A stretch of 64,000 bases of DNA from positions 496,001-560,000 of the forward strand of contig NZ_JAUSYK010000001.1 of assembly GCF_030816855.1 (NCBI RefSeq). The letters run 5' to 3'. The stretch is from Arthrobacter sp. B3I4. GTDB lineage: Bacteria; Actinomycetota; Actinomycetes; Actinomycetales; Micrococcaceae. A program made the position numbers and the translations under genes. Below, piece by piece: positions 7,810-20,342 of the stretch. Positions within the stretch are counted from its first letter, which is position 1; each line of letters opens with the position of its first letter. The notes under the pieces were generated by a model. It saw nothing but the letters and a program-made list of their open reading frames with translations. It searched no databases and had not been told where the DNA came from.

Positions 7810-8814
7810 ATGCGAGCCTGGTGGGTGGCGCAGCCGGGACCCATTGGGTCCGGCCCGCTGGTGTTCGGCGAACGCGCTGACCCGGTGCCCGGCCCGGGTG
7901 AGGTCCTGGTCCGCGTGACGGTGTGCGGGGTGTGCCGGACGGACCTGCACCTCGCGGAAGGGGATCTGGTGCCCCGGCACCCCGGCGTCATTCCCGGCCA
8001 CGAGGTGGTCGGCGAGGTGGTCGGGGCCGGCCCGGGCGCGGCCAGATTCAACAGCGGGGAACGCGTCGGGGTGGCGTGGCTCGGCGGCACGTGCCGGTCC
8101 TGCCGGTTCTGCGCCCGGGGGCAGGAAAACCTCTGTTTGTCCCCCACCTTCACCGGCTGGGACCGCGACGGCGGCTACGCCGAACTCATCACGGTCGCCG
8201 AAGACTTCGCCTACCGGCTTCCGGACGCCTTCGCTGATGAGGACGCGGCACCGCTGCTGTGCGCGGGCATCATCGGCTTCCGTGCTCTGCTGCGGGCCGA
8301 TCTGCCGGTCGGCGGCCGGCTGGGTATTTACGGCTTCGGCGCCTCCGCGCACCTCGCAGCGCAGGTCGCGCTGTACCAGGGCGCCCGGCTCTATGTGATG
8401 ACGCGGTCCCCCGAAGCCCGCCGGCTGGCCCTGGACCTCGGTGCCACGTTCGCCGGCGGGGCGGAGGAGCCGCCGCCGGATCTGCTTGACGCCGCCATCC
8501 TCTTCGCTCCGGCCGGCAGCCTGGTCCCGCCCGCGCTCCGGGCCTTGGACCGGGGCGGAACCCTCGCCGTCGCTGGCATCCACCTGAGTGAGATCCCCGC
8601 CCTGGACTACGCCGCCGGACTTTTCCAGGAACGCCAGCTGCGTAGCGTCACGGCCAACACCCGCGCCGACGGCGAGGAGTTCCTCCGCATCGCCGCCGAG
8701 ATTCCGCTCCGGCCAACTACCACCGCCTACCCCTTCGAGGCCGCAGACCAGGCGCTCCGGGACCTTGCCGAAGACCGGGTGACCGGCGCCGCCGTCGTCC
8801 GCGTCAGCCCGTAA
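7810..8814 (+). CDS. Zinc-dependent alcohol dehydrogenase family protein
   Basis: This 334-residue medium-chain dehydrogenase has catalytic zinc ligands at Cys39 and His64 (PGHE) and a third Cys near residue 154 (LLCAGIIG). The structural zinc site is Cys95, Cys98, Cys101 and Cys109. The cofactor loop reads GIYGFGASAHLAAQ, a divergent GxGxxG. The sequence matches the AdhA-like zinc-binding alcohol dehydrogenase family that oxidises primary alcohols with NAD. It follows the universal stress protein by 5 bp. Its last 11 bp overlap the end of the convergent HAD-GH65 gene. The substrate is unknown; a general alcohol/aldehyde role is most likely. Confidence 0.87.
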   Translation: MRAWWVAQPGPIGSGPLVFGERADPVPGPGEVLVRVTVCGVCRTDLHLAEGDLVPRHPGVIPGHEVVGEVVGAGPGAARFNSGERVGVAWLGGTCRSCRFCARGQENLCLSPTFTGWDRDGGYAELITVAEDFAYRLPDAFADEDAAPLLCAGIIGFRALLRADLPVGGRLGIYGFGASAHLAAQVALYQGARLYVMTRSPEARRLALDLGATFAGGAEEPPPDLLDAAILFAPAGSLVPPALRALDRGGTLAVAGIHLSEIPALDYAAGLFQERQLRSVTANTRADGEEFLRIAAEIPLRPTTTAYPFEAADQALRDLAEDRVTGAAVVRVSP

Positions 8815-11800
8815 CCCGCCCGGCGGCGCGCAAGAACTCGTGCTGCTCACCGGCGCCCAGGAGCACCTTCTGACTGCCCACCCGCACCAGGACCGGGGCC
8901 GCATCACCGGGTGCGGCGGAGACCAGCAGCCGGTCGGTCTCCAGGTGCACCGACAGCAACTGGTCGCGGTACCGGACCTGGAAGTCGACCTGCCGGAGCT
9001 GGGCCGGCAGCCGGGGCGTGAAGTCCAGGGCGTCGCGGGTGATCCGCAATCCGGCAAAGCTGCGCTGGACGACGTCGATCGAACCCGCCATGGCGCCCAG
9101 GTGGATGCCGGAGCTGGTGGTTCCGCCTTGGGTGTCGTCCAGGTCCGCGTCCAGTGCCTCGCGGAACGTGGCCCAGGCCCGGTCCGGGTCGCGCTGGGCG
9201 AGGACTGACGCGTGCGCCACCCGGCTGAGAGTGGAACCGTGCGCCGTCCGGGCGAGGTAGAAGTCCACCGTCGCGGCCATCTGTTCCGGGGTAACGGGGT
9301 AACCGAGCCGGTCGAGGAACGCCGTCAACTGGTCTTCACCCAGGACGTAGAGCAGCATCAGGACGTCGGCCTGTTTGGCGAGCCGGTAGCGGTTCGTGCT
9401 GTCACCCTCGGCTTCCAGGATCAGGTCCAGCCGTTCGATGTTGCGGTAGCCACGGCGGTAGTGCGCCCAGTCCAGCTCGGGTAAAGCCTCGTAACCGGCG
9501 AACTGGCTGATGATGCCGTCCGCGTGGAACGGCACGAACATGCGCCGGCTCAGCCGTCCCCAGGCTGCAGTCTCGGCCGTCGTGATGCCCAGCCGGGCCC
9601 GGAGGTCCTCCATGTCGAAGCCCTGGACGGAGCGCATGATCCATTCGGCCTGGTCGAAGACCCAGGCTGCCATGATGTTGGTGTAGGCATTGTCATCCAG
9701 TCCGCTACCCGGGTCACCGGGTGCGCCGGTGTGGTACTCGTCCGGCCCCATGACGCCCCTGAGGTGGAACCGGTCGTCCGTGGCGTCGTAGTCAGCCATC
9801 GAGGCGAAAAGGCGGGCGACGCTGACGATGAGTTCGGCGCCGTGCTGGGTGAGCCACCCGCGGTCCTGCGTGGCCTCGAAGTACTGCCAGGCGTTGAAGG
9901 CTACGGCCAGCCCCACATGGCGCTGCAGATGCGAGTAGTCCGGCATCCAGTGCCCGGACAGCTTGTTGTAGAGCAGCTTCGGGGTCTGCTCAGTGCCGTC
10001 GCTGCCGCTCTGCCACGGGAAGAGCGCTCCCCGCAGCCCGGCAGCCCTGGCCGCGTCACGGGCGGTTCCGAGCCGGCGCCAGCGGTAGTCGATCAGCTCG
10101 CGCGCCAGCGACGGCAGCCGGGAGTTCAGCACCGGGAGGACGAACAGCTCGTCCCAAAAGACGTGCCCGCGGTAGCCCTCGCCGTGCAGGCCGCGCGCCG
10201 GGACGCCGGCATCCAGCTCGGCGGTGTGGGTCGTCAGCGTTTGCAGCAGGTGGAACACGTGCAGGTTCAGGATCAGCTGGGCCTGCGAGGGGGCGTCGGA
10301 TTCGATAATGAAGGGGGCCAGCAACAGGGACCAGGCCCTTTCATGCTCTGCCCGCAGCGCCTCGAACCCGCCCGAGCGTGCCAGCACGGCCTGCGCCGCG
10401 GTCAGCGGCGAGGAAACGGCATGGTCCCGGGAGCTGGCCACCCCCACTGTCTTGGTCACCGTGACCGCTGTCCTGTCTGCCACCGGCACCTCGAAACAGT
10501 GCGCGTACAGGCCGCCGAGCTGCTCAAAGGCGCAATTCGCAGGCCCGGACACCTCCGTCCGCAGCGCCAGGGCAATACCGATGCGGCTCTGGCTGGTTTG
10601 CACCTGCACCCGCAACCCGACCGCGCCCGGCCCGGCGTCGCTCCTTGCCACCTGCACCGCCGTCAAGTGCCGGGTGGACAATTGCGCGTCCTCCGGGACG
10701 TTTGAGTTGGTCACGGCAGTGTCGCAGCCGCTTCGGATGCTGATACTGCCGCTCCAGCCGTCCGCGGTCAGCACGGTTTCCAGTGCCGCAAGGTGTGGTT
10801 CCGCCATCGAGACCAGGCGGCGCTGCGTCAGGTGGAGCCGCCGCCCGGCGTCGTCCTCCAGCAGCGCCTCCCGGGTGAGCAGGGCGCGTTTGAGGTCCAG
10901 CGTCCGGCGTTCCCGGCGGAGCTTCAGGCCACCCTCGGACCACCATGGGCCGTTTTCTATCCGCAGGTCCAGGTGCAGCCAGTCCGGAAGGTTCACCATG
11001 TGCTCATCCACGGTCCGTTGGCCCTGCACGATGCTGGCCAGACGGTTGTAGACCCCCGCCAGGTAGGTTCCGGGGTAGTGGATCTCGCCGCTGCGCTGCT
11101 CGGGGGCGGCACCGCGGGTGGCCATGTAGCCGTTGCCCAGGGTGGTCAGCGCTTCCCGGTGGCCCTCGTGCGCCGGATCGAAGCCCGCATAGACGAGCTT
11201 CCAGGGGTGGGTGATAACCAGGCCGATGTCGAGCTCACTGACGTCCTCGACCACGATGTCGGCTCCGGCGGCCTCCAGGTCGGCGCGCCGGCCGTTCCGG
11301 TCGATGCCCACGACCAGCCCGAAGCCGCCCCGGCGGCCCGCCTCCACCCCGGCCACCGACGTTTCGATGACCATGGCCCGGCCGGGCGGAATGTCCATCC
11401 CGTGCACTGCCTCCAGGGGCAGTGCCGGGGAGGGTTTGCCGGGCAGGGCGCGCCGCAGGGCCGCCCGGCCGTCTGCCACCTGGTCGAAGTACCCCGCCAG
11501 TCCGACGGCGGCGAGCAGTCCGGCGGCGTCGGGGGCGGAGGTGGCTAGCAGCACCGGGACTCGGCCCGCTTTGAGCCGCTCGAGCAGGGCCACGGTTCCG
11601 GGGAAAGGGCGCGGCGGCGCAGCCCCCAGCTGCTCTGCGAAAAGTCCGTCCTGGCGTTTTCCAAGCCCGAACGCTGTCCAGTAGCCCGAGGGGTCCTCGG
11701 CCGAGCCCGGTGCGAGCGGAACGCCCCGTGACGCGAAGACGGCTAAAACGCCGTCGGAAGGTGCCCTGCCTTCGATGAGTCCGGTGTATTCGGCGTCTGT

Positions 11801-11974
11801 CAGCGGGTCCCGGCGGGCGCGCGGGGGGAACCGGGGATCCTGCAGGACCTCGGCAACGAGTTGCTTCCAGGCAGTGGCGCGTTGTTCCGCGGTGTCGAGC
11901 ACCACGCCGTCCAGTTCGAAGACCACAGCGTCGACCGGCGCCAGTGCGGCTGCGACTGTGGGGGACTCCGTCAT
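8804..11974 (-). CDS. Fused HAD-like domain and glycoside hydrolase family 65 (disaccharide phosphorylase-type)
   Basis: This 1056-residue protein has a beta-phosphoglucomutase-like HAD domain at residues 1-250 and a GH65 domain from about 265 to the end, with the catalytic acid Glu746 in GPDEYH. GH65 enzymes phosphorolyse trehalose, maltose or kojibiose to beta-glucose-1-phosphate, which an active beta-phosphoglucomutase would convert to glucose-6-phosphate. The HAD part is damaged: the nucleophile Asp of DxDGV is Glu20 (FELDGV), and the Mg-binding acidic motif reads E204-T205 (IETSVAG) instead of E-D. Asp22 and a Lys near 179 remain. A similar domain order, with OtsB inserted, is known from mycobacterial OtsB1. 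The phosphorylase specificity cannot be fixed from sequence. Confidence 0.88.
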   Translation of the reverse strand: MTESPTVAAALAPVDAVVFELDGVVLDTAEQRATAWKQLVAEVLQDPRFPPRARRDPLTDAEYTGLIEGRAPSDGVLAVFASRGVPLAPGSAEDPSGYWTAFGLGKRQDGLFAEQLGAAPPRPFPGTVALLERLKAGRVPVLLATSAPDAAGLLAAVGLAGYFDQVADGRAALRRALPGKPSPALPLEAVHGMDIPPGRAMVIETSVAGVEAGRRGGFGLVVGIDRNGRRADLEAAGADIVVEDVSELDIGLVITHPWKLVYAGFDPAHEGHREALTTLGNGYMATRGAAPEQRSGEIHYPGTYLAGVYNRLASIVQGQRTVDEHMVNLPDWLHLDLRIENGPWWSEGGLKLRRERRTLDLKRALLTREALLEDDAGRRLHLTQRRLVSMAEPHLAALETVLTADGWSGSISIRSGCDTAVTNSNVPEDAQLSTRHLTAVQVARSDAGPGAVGLRVQVQTSQSRIGIALALRTEVSGPANCAFEQLGGLYAHCFEVPVADRTAVTVTKTVGVASSRDHAVSSPLTAAQAVLARSGGFEALRAEHERAWSLLLAPFIIESDAPSQAQLILNLHVFHLLQTLTTHTAELDAGVPARGLHGEGYRGHVFWDELFVLPVLNSRLPSLARELIDYRWRRLGTARDAARAAGLRGALFPWQSGSDGTEQTPKLLYNKLSGHWMPDYSHLQRHVGLAVAFNAWQYFEATQDRGWLTQHGAELIVSVARLFASMADYDATDDRFHLRGVMGPDEYHTGAPGDPGSGLDDNAYTNIMAAWVFDQAEWIMRSVQGFDMEDLRARLGITTAETAAWGRLSRRMFVPFHADGIISQFAGYEALPELDWAHYRRGYRNIERLDLILEAEGDSTNRYRLAKQADVLMLLYVLGEDQLTAFLDRLGYPVTPEQMAATVDFYLARTAHGSTLSRVAHASVLAQRDPDRAWATFREALDADLDDTQGGTTSSGIHLGAMAGSIDVVQRSFAGLRITRDALDFTPRLPAQLRQVDFQVRYRDQLLSVHLETDRLLVSAAPGDAAPVLVRVGSQKVLLGAGEQHEFLRAAGRVTG

Positions 11975-12032
11975 GCGCTATTCGTACCAGCCTTCGGGGT
12001 CCGGCGACAGTGGCATTCCCGGGCCCCGGCCT

Positions 12033-13037
12033 TCAGCCAAGGAGCGCATCGAGGGTGGTGAAGCCGTAGCCGGCCTGGCTGATCCGGCTGATGATCTGCG
12101 GCAGCGCGTCGGCGTCCAGGGTGGTGGTGTCATCGGGGTTGGAGCCGAGGTGCATCAGGATGATCTCCCCCGGCTGCAGACCGCCCAGCGCCCGGTCAAG
12201 AACGGTCTGGGCGCTGATCCCACCGCTGGTGCCTTTCCAGCCCAGGGTGTCCACCGTCCAGCGGACCGACACATAGCCCAATGAGTTCACGGCGGCGATG
12301 GTTCGGGCGTCCCGGTCCCCCGAGGGGAAACGGAACAGCGGTCGCGGGTCCGCACCGCCGGCCAGAATCGCGCCCTGCGCCCCCGTCAGCTGATCTGCGA
12401 TCAGGGCGTTGGAGAGGGCCGTGAAGTTTGGATGCGTCATCGAGTGATTACCCACCCGGTGTCCCGCCGCCACGATCTCGGCAACTGCCGAGGGATTGGC
12501 AGCGGCCCAAGTACCGGTAAGGAAGAAGGTGGCCCGCACTCCCGTCTGGTTGAGGGTCCGCAGAATGCTGGGCAGAGCTGCGGCGTTTGCGCCGCCGTCG
12601 AAGGTCAGGGCAACCACGCGGCCGGCGTTCGGGATGACCTCCACGTCCGCCCCCCGGAGGGCAGCGGGAAACGGGTCTCCGGGCGGCGCTGGAGGCTCCG
12701 GCGCCGGAGGCTCCACCGGTGGCGGGGGCTCCACCGACGGCGGGGGCGGAGCCGGCATCTCGGTTCCCGGCGCCTCCCCGCCCGGCGGCGGCGGGGCGGA
12801 CGACGGCGGGGCTTCCGGGGACGACGGCGGGGCGGAAGTCACCGGCGTCGAAGGCGGGGCGGAGGATGTAGCCGGCGGGGACACGGAAAGGCTGCCGGTG
12901 CCCGATGCCGCCGGCGGCGCAACGCCTCGCGGTGCCGCGCCGAGGACCACCGCCGCCACCACCGCCGCGGCCAGCAGCAGAACAGCAATGGAGACCGCAA
13001 CCAGCCGGCGCCGGCTGCCGGCAAAGACCGACCACAT
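12033..13037 (-). CDS. Secreted/anchored polysaccharide deacetylase (NodB fold, CE4)
   Basis: This 334-residue protein has an N-terminal hydrophobic anchor or signal (residues 12-34) and a Pro/Ser-rich linker (about 40-120). A NodB homology domain fills 135-334. The CE4 motifs are TFDGG at 145-149, HSMTH at 198-202 (both metal histidines), RFPSGDRD, DTLGWKG and LMHLG. Motif 1 normally reads TFDDG; the second Asp, a metal ligand, is Gly148 here, while the catalytic-base position Asp147 is kept. The family removes acetyl groups from peptidoglycan or chitin-like polymers outside the membrane. AAGGTGAAG precedes ATG 13037. It is divergent from the P1B ATPase. Confidence 0.88.
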   Translation of the reverse strand: MWSVFAGSRRRLVAVSIAVLLLAAAVVAAVVLGAAPRGVAPPAASGTGSLSVSPPATSSAPPSTPVTSAPPSSPEAPPSSAPPPPGGEAPGTEMPAPPPPSVEPPPPVEPPAPEPPAPPGDPFPAALRGADVEVIPNAGRVVALTFDGGANAAALPSILRTLNQTGVRATFFLTGTWAAANPSAVAEIVAAGHRVGNHSMTHPNFTALSNALIADQLTGAQGAILAGGADPRPLFRFPSGDRDARTIAAVNSLGYVSVRWTVDTLGWKGTSGGISAQTVLDRALGGLQPGEIILMHLGSNPDDTTTLDADALPQIISRISQAGYGFTTLDALLG

Positions 13038-15040
13038 GCTTCACCTTGGCATCATCCATCCCAGCGGGAGTAGGGCTGAAAGGCCTGCGCAGTAGGATGC
13101 AAGGAGACGCAGATGTCCGGTTTTGCGCTGAGGATGAGGCGGGACTGCCGTGAAACGTTTGCTCCGGTATCCGCTGGTTGCGGGCACGGTTGCCGCCCTT
13201 CTGGCGGTCGTGCTGCTGCTGGCCTCAGGCCAGGACGGCATCGCCCGGGTCGGGGCCAGCATCTATGCCTTGGCTGTGGCGGCCTACCTTGCGGTCGGGA
13301 TGATCCGGCGGCTGGTCGGCGGCCATTGGGGCATCGACATCCTGGCGGTGACCGCCATCGTCAGCACGGTGCTGGTGGGCGAGTTTGTCGCCTCGATGAT
13401 CATCGTGCTCATGATGGCAGGCGGCACCGCGCTCGAGGATTATGCCGCGGGCCGGGCCAAGGGCGAGCTGACCGCGCTGCTGGAGCGCGTTCCGCAGACC
13501 GCGCACCGGGAGCGCGCCGGTATCTCCGCCGCAGGAACCGGCCCGGATGGCATCAATGCGGACCCCCAGCACGAGGACATCCCGGCCACCGACGTGCGGG
13601 TCGGCGATGTCCTGCTGGTGCGTCCCGGTGAAGTGGTGCCGCTCGACGGCGTGCTCCTCTCCTCCTCGGGCACGTTCGACGAATCCTCGCTTACCGGTGA
13701 AAGCCTTCCGGTAGAGCGTGCGGCGGGTGAGGGCCTGATGAGCGGGTCCTTGAACGGTGAAGCGGCCATCCGGATGCAGGTCACGGCATTAATGGAAGAT
13801 TCGCAATACAGCCGGATCGTCGCCCTGGTGAAGGAAGCTGCGGAGAGCAAGGCCCCCATGGTCCGGCTGGCCGACCGCTACGCCGTTCCGTTCACCGCCC
13901 TCGCCTATCTGTTGGGCGCGGCGGGCTGGATCATCAGCGGCAGCCCGGCCCGCTTCGCCGAGGTGCTGGTAGTCGCCACACCTTGCCCGCTGCTGATCGC
14001 CGCGCCGGTGGCGTTCCTGGGCGGCATGAGCCGGGCCGCGCGCGGCGGCATCATCGTCAAGTACGCCGGGGTGCTGGAGCTGCTGGGCCGGATCCGCACC
14101 GCCGCGTTCGACAAGACCGGCACCCTCACCTACGGACGGCCGGCCCTGGTGGAGGTCCGCACCGCCGGCAGCTTGGACGAGGACGAGGTGCTGCGCGTGG
14201 CCGCGTCCGCCGAGCAGTACTCCTCGCATGTCCTGGCGGGGTCAGTGATGGAGGCGGCGCGGTCACGGTCGCTCGCTTTCCACAGCGCCTCCCAGGCCAC
14301 CGAATACGCCACCCACGGGGTCCGGGCAACGTTCGACGGCCAGGACGTGGTGGTGGGCAAACCCAACTTCGTGGCTGAGTCCGCCGCCGGGGTGGAGGAA
14401 ACGGAACTGGCCAGCGGCCAGCTCGCCATCTATGTGGGGGTGGGCGATGAATTCGTCGGAAGCCTCATCATGAGCGATCCGATCCGGGCCGAGGCCCGGC
14501 GCACCCTGGCTGAGCTGCAGGACCTGGGCGTCACCGAGACCGTGATGCTCACCGGCGACGCCCTGGCCACAGCAGAACACATCGCGGAGGCCGCCGGGCT
14601 CGCCGACGTCCGGGCCGAATGTCTCCCGCCGGACAAGGTGGAGGCGGTGCGGTCGCTGCCGCTTCGCCCGGTCATGATGGTGGGCGACGGCGTCAACGAC
14701 GCCCCCGTGCTCGCCGTCGCCGACGTCGGGATCGCCATGGGCGCCCGCGGCTCGACGGCGGCCGGCGAGTCTGCCGACGTCGTGATCATCCTTGATGACC
14801 TGTCCAAGGTGGCCTCGGCCGTGCGGATCGGGCAGCGGACCGTTAAGGTGGCGCTGCAAAGCATCTGGATCGGCATTGCCCTGAGTGTGGCACTGATGCT
14901 GGCTGCCGCGGCAGGCTACGTCCCCGCCATTGCCGGCGCCTTGTCCCAGGAGGTGGTGGACCTGGCGACCATCCTGAACGCGCTGCGGGCGCTCAGTTCC
15001 GGCCGCAGCCGGCCGGGCGGGGAAACGCCGGCGGGCCGGC

Positions 15041-17440
<2,400 letters not shown>

Positions 17441-17510
17441 GCCGGTGCTCCTTGGGTGTTCGTCGCCAATGCCTTGATCCTGCTGCCCGGGCTCTGGCGG
17501 GGTCAGAGTC

Positions 17511-20193
17511 TTAGGACCTTTTAGGCGGTGCAGCCGGGGCGGCGCGGCCGCCCCGGCGGTGCCGGGCTTCCTTGTAGAGCCAGTCGGCGAGCAGGACAGC
17601 AGGGATGGCCGCGAGCGCCACGGCCAGCCCGCCGGGCGTCGGCGGGGCCTGGCCCAGCAGCGCGGCCACCGGGCCGAGGAACAGAAACACGGTGAGCAAG
17701 CCCAGCTCCGCGAGGACGGCCCAGAGCAACAGCCTGTTGGTGAACCAGCCCAGCCGCCAGGGCGGGACGGTGGCGCTGCGGCAGGCAAAGGCGTTCGCGA
17801 GCTGCCCCAGGACCACCGTGCTGAACGCCGCGCCCGAGGCCGCCATGAGTACGTCCGAGGGCGGCAGCTCAGCCCCCGGTCTCCAGCCGGCGCCGAACAG
17901 CACCGCGGTGTACGCCGTCATCTCCATCAGGGCCTCCACCGGGCCGAGCAGCGCGAAGACCCGAAACATCAAGGCGGCGTCCATCAAGTGACGGCGCTCC
18001 GGGGACCGTTTCAACGCCCCCTTGCTCGGCGCTTCGCTGCCGAGAGCCAGGGCCGGCAGCAGATCAGTGCCGATATCCAGGGCGAGGATCTGCAGCACAC
18101 TCAGCGCCAGCGGGAACCGGCCCCCGGACAGGGCCCAGAACACGAAGGGAGTCAGCTCAGCAACGTTGTCCGTGAGGTGGTAGGTCAGGAACCGGCGGAT
18201 GTTCGCGTAGGTGGCGCGGCCCTGCTCCACCGCCGCGATGATCGTGGCGAAGTCATCGTCAAGCAGCACCAGGTCCGCTGCCTCGCGGGCCACGTCCGTG
18301 CCGCTCAGGCCCATCGCGACGCCAATGTCCGCCTGCTGCAAGGCCGGCCCGTCGTTGACGCCGTCGCCGGTCATCGCCAGCACGTGGCCGCGGTGCTGCA
18401 GCAGCCTGGCCACCCGGAGCTTTTGTTCCGGCGTTACCCGGCTGACCACGACGCCGTCGCGGTCCAGCAGCGCCGCCAGGACCTCGTCGTCCTCCGGCAG
18501 GTTGTGCCCCTCCAGCACCACCTCCGGGGAGCCGATCAGGCCGGTTTCCCGGGCAATGGCGGCGGCCGTGAAGGCATGGTCACCGGTGACCATGCCGACC
18601 TTGATGCCGGCGTCGCGGGCCGCCTGCAGCGAGAGCCGCACCTCCGCACGGGGCGGGTCGTGCAGGCCGATCAAGCCCAGCAGCGTCAGCCCGGTCTCAA
18701 CCTCCTCGAGCTTGAAACGGGCGCCCGGCCGGCCCGGCAGGCTCCGCTGTGCGACCGCCAGCACCCGCAACCCGTGTGAGGCCATCTGGTCCACCATCTG
18801 CAGGGCGCGGTCGGCGCTGTCCCCGGCACTGTCGCCGCCGCCGTCGCCCCTGCCGCCGTCGCCCCTGCACAGGGGGATCACGGACTCCGGCGCGCCCTTC
18901 ACAGAGAGCGTGGTGCCGACGATGGCGGACTCCCGCAGCCGGCGGGGGTCGAAGGCGAAGCGGTGGGATACCGTGGGCTCCGCAGCCCGGCCGCCGGGGC
19001 CGGCCAGCCGGGTGGCCAGCGCGTCGATGGCGGCTTCCATCGGATCCCCCTCGGCGATCCACTGGCCTTCGTGCTGCACCGCCCGGCCCACCGAGGCGGC
19101 ACGGGCGGCGGCACTGAGCCGCTGGGCCGCTTGGAACGCCGCGGCGCCGGGAGCAGCAGCGCCCTCGCCGGTAATCTGCGCGCCGGGCCCGTAACCCTGC
19201 CCGGTGATGCCGAGCAGTCCGGCGGGGGTCCAGACCTCGACGGCGTTCATGCGGTTCTGCGTGAGGGTGCCGGTCTTATCCGTGCAAATGAAAGTGGTTG
19301 AGCCCAGCGTTTCCACCGCCTGCAGGTTCCGCACCAGGGCATTGCGCGCGGCCATCCGCTGGGCACCGATGGCCAGTGAGAGGGTGACGGTGGGAAGCAG
19401 CCCTTCAGGCACCAGCGCCACGGCCACGCCGATCGCGAAAAGGAACGCATCGCGCCAGGAAATGCCCACCAGCAGCGAGAGGACGAAGAACAGGACCGCC
19501 GATGCCCAGTGCCACGCCGGCGACGATCCGGACGATCCGCTGCAGCTCCAGCGCCAGTGGGCTGGGCGGCGCCTCGACCTTGCCGGTCAGGGAGGCGATC
19601 TCGGCGAGCCTGGTCTGCCCTCCGGTGCTGGCGACCACGCCTTCGGCCGTGCCGATGACCAGGAAGGTCCCGCCAAACAGGGCGTCGCCAGCGATTTTGC
19701 TGACCGCTTCGCTTTCGCCGGTGAGCATCGATTCGTCCACCGTGCAGCCTGCGGCAAGGGCCAGTTTCAGGTCCGCCGGCACGCGGTCTCCGGCCACCAG
19801 TACGACGGCGTCGCCGGGCACCAGCTCGGTGGTGTGCACTTTCACGATCCGGTTGTCGCGGCGCACCGAGACCATGGCCGGAAGCAGCTCCCGCAGCTTG
19901 GCGGCGGCATGCTGGGCACGCGCCTGCTGGATGAAGGCGAACACCCCGTTCACCACGATGACGACCACGATGGCGACCCCCAGTTGCGGCATCCCGGCGA
20001 TGAAGGCAAGGGCGCCGGCCACCCAGAGCATGAGGGCGAAAAAATGGGTTAGTTCCGCCAGGAGCCGGCGCCAGCCCGGGACGGCGCGGGTCTCCGGCAG
20101 CCGGTTCGGTCCGCTGCGCTCCAGCCGCAGGGACGCCTCGGCGGAGCTGAGACCGGCGATCCCGGGCAGGGGCCCGGCGCCCGCGGTCGTCAC
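17511..20193 (-). pseudogene. P2-type cation ATPase, Na,K-ATPase-like, interrupted by a frameshift
   Basis: Two overlapping frames make one pump of about 893 residues. The upstream part (20193 to about 19498) carries the actuator domain with TGESEAV. The downstream part (about 19497 to 17511) carries M4 (VPEGLLPTVTLSLAIGAQRM), DKTGTLTQNRM, GDHAFTA and GDGVNDGPALQ. Reading continues if one base within 19497-19500 is removed, so a single-base insertion is the likely cause. The M4 and phosphorylation block (LVRNLQAVETLGSTTFICTD) resembles Na+,K+-ATPase-type (P2C) pumps more than calcium pumps. A Gly/Asp repeat (GDGGRGDGGGDSAGD) sits in the nucleotide domain. It is either a real loss of function or a sequencing error. 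Confidence 0.85.
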
Positions 20194-20342
20194 CGCCTGC
20201 CGCCCCTCATCCGCAGCACCAGGGCCCGGCGCTGCCCCGGCACCTCATGCATCCGAGGATGCGCCGGACCGTCGCCGCTGGTTAGGGCCAAAAGTCATCG
20301 GAGGCGAACAGCTGTCCCTGGTTCAGTGGACGGGCCGCGGCC

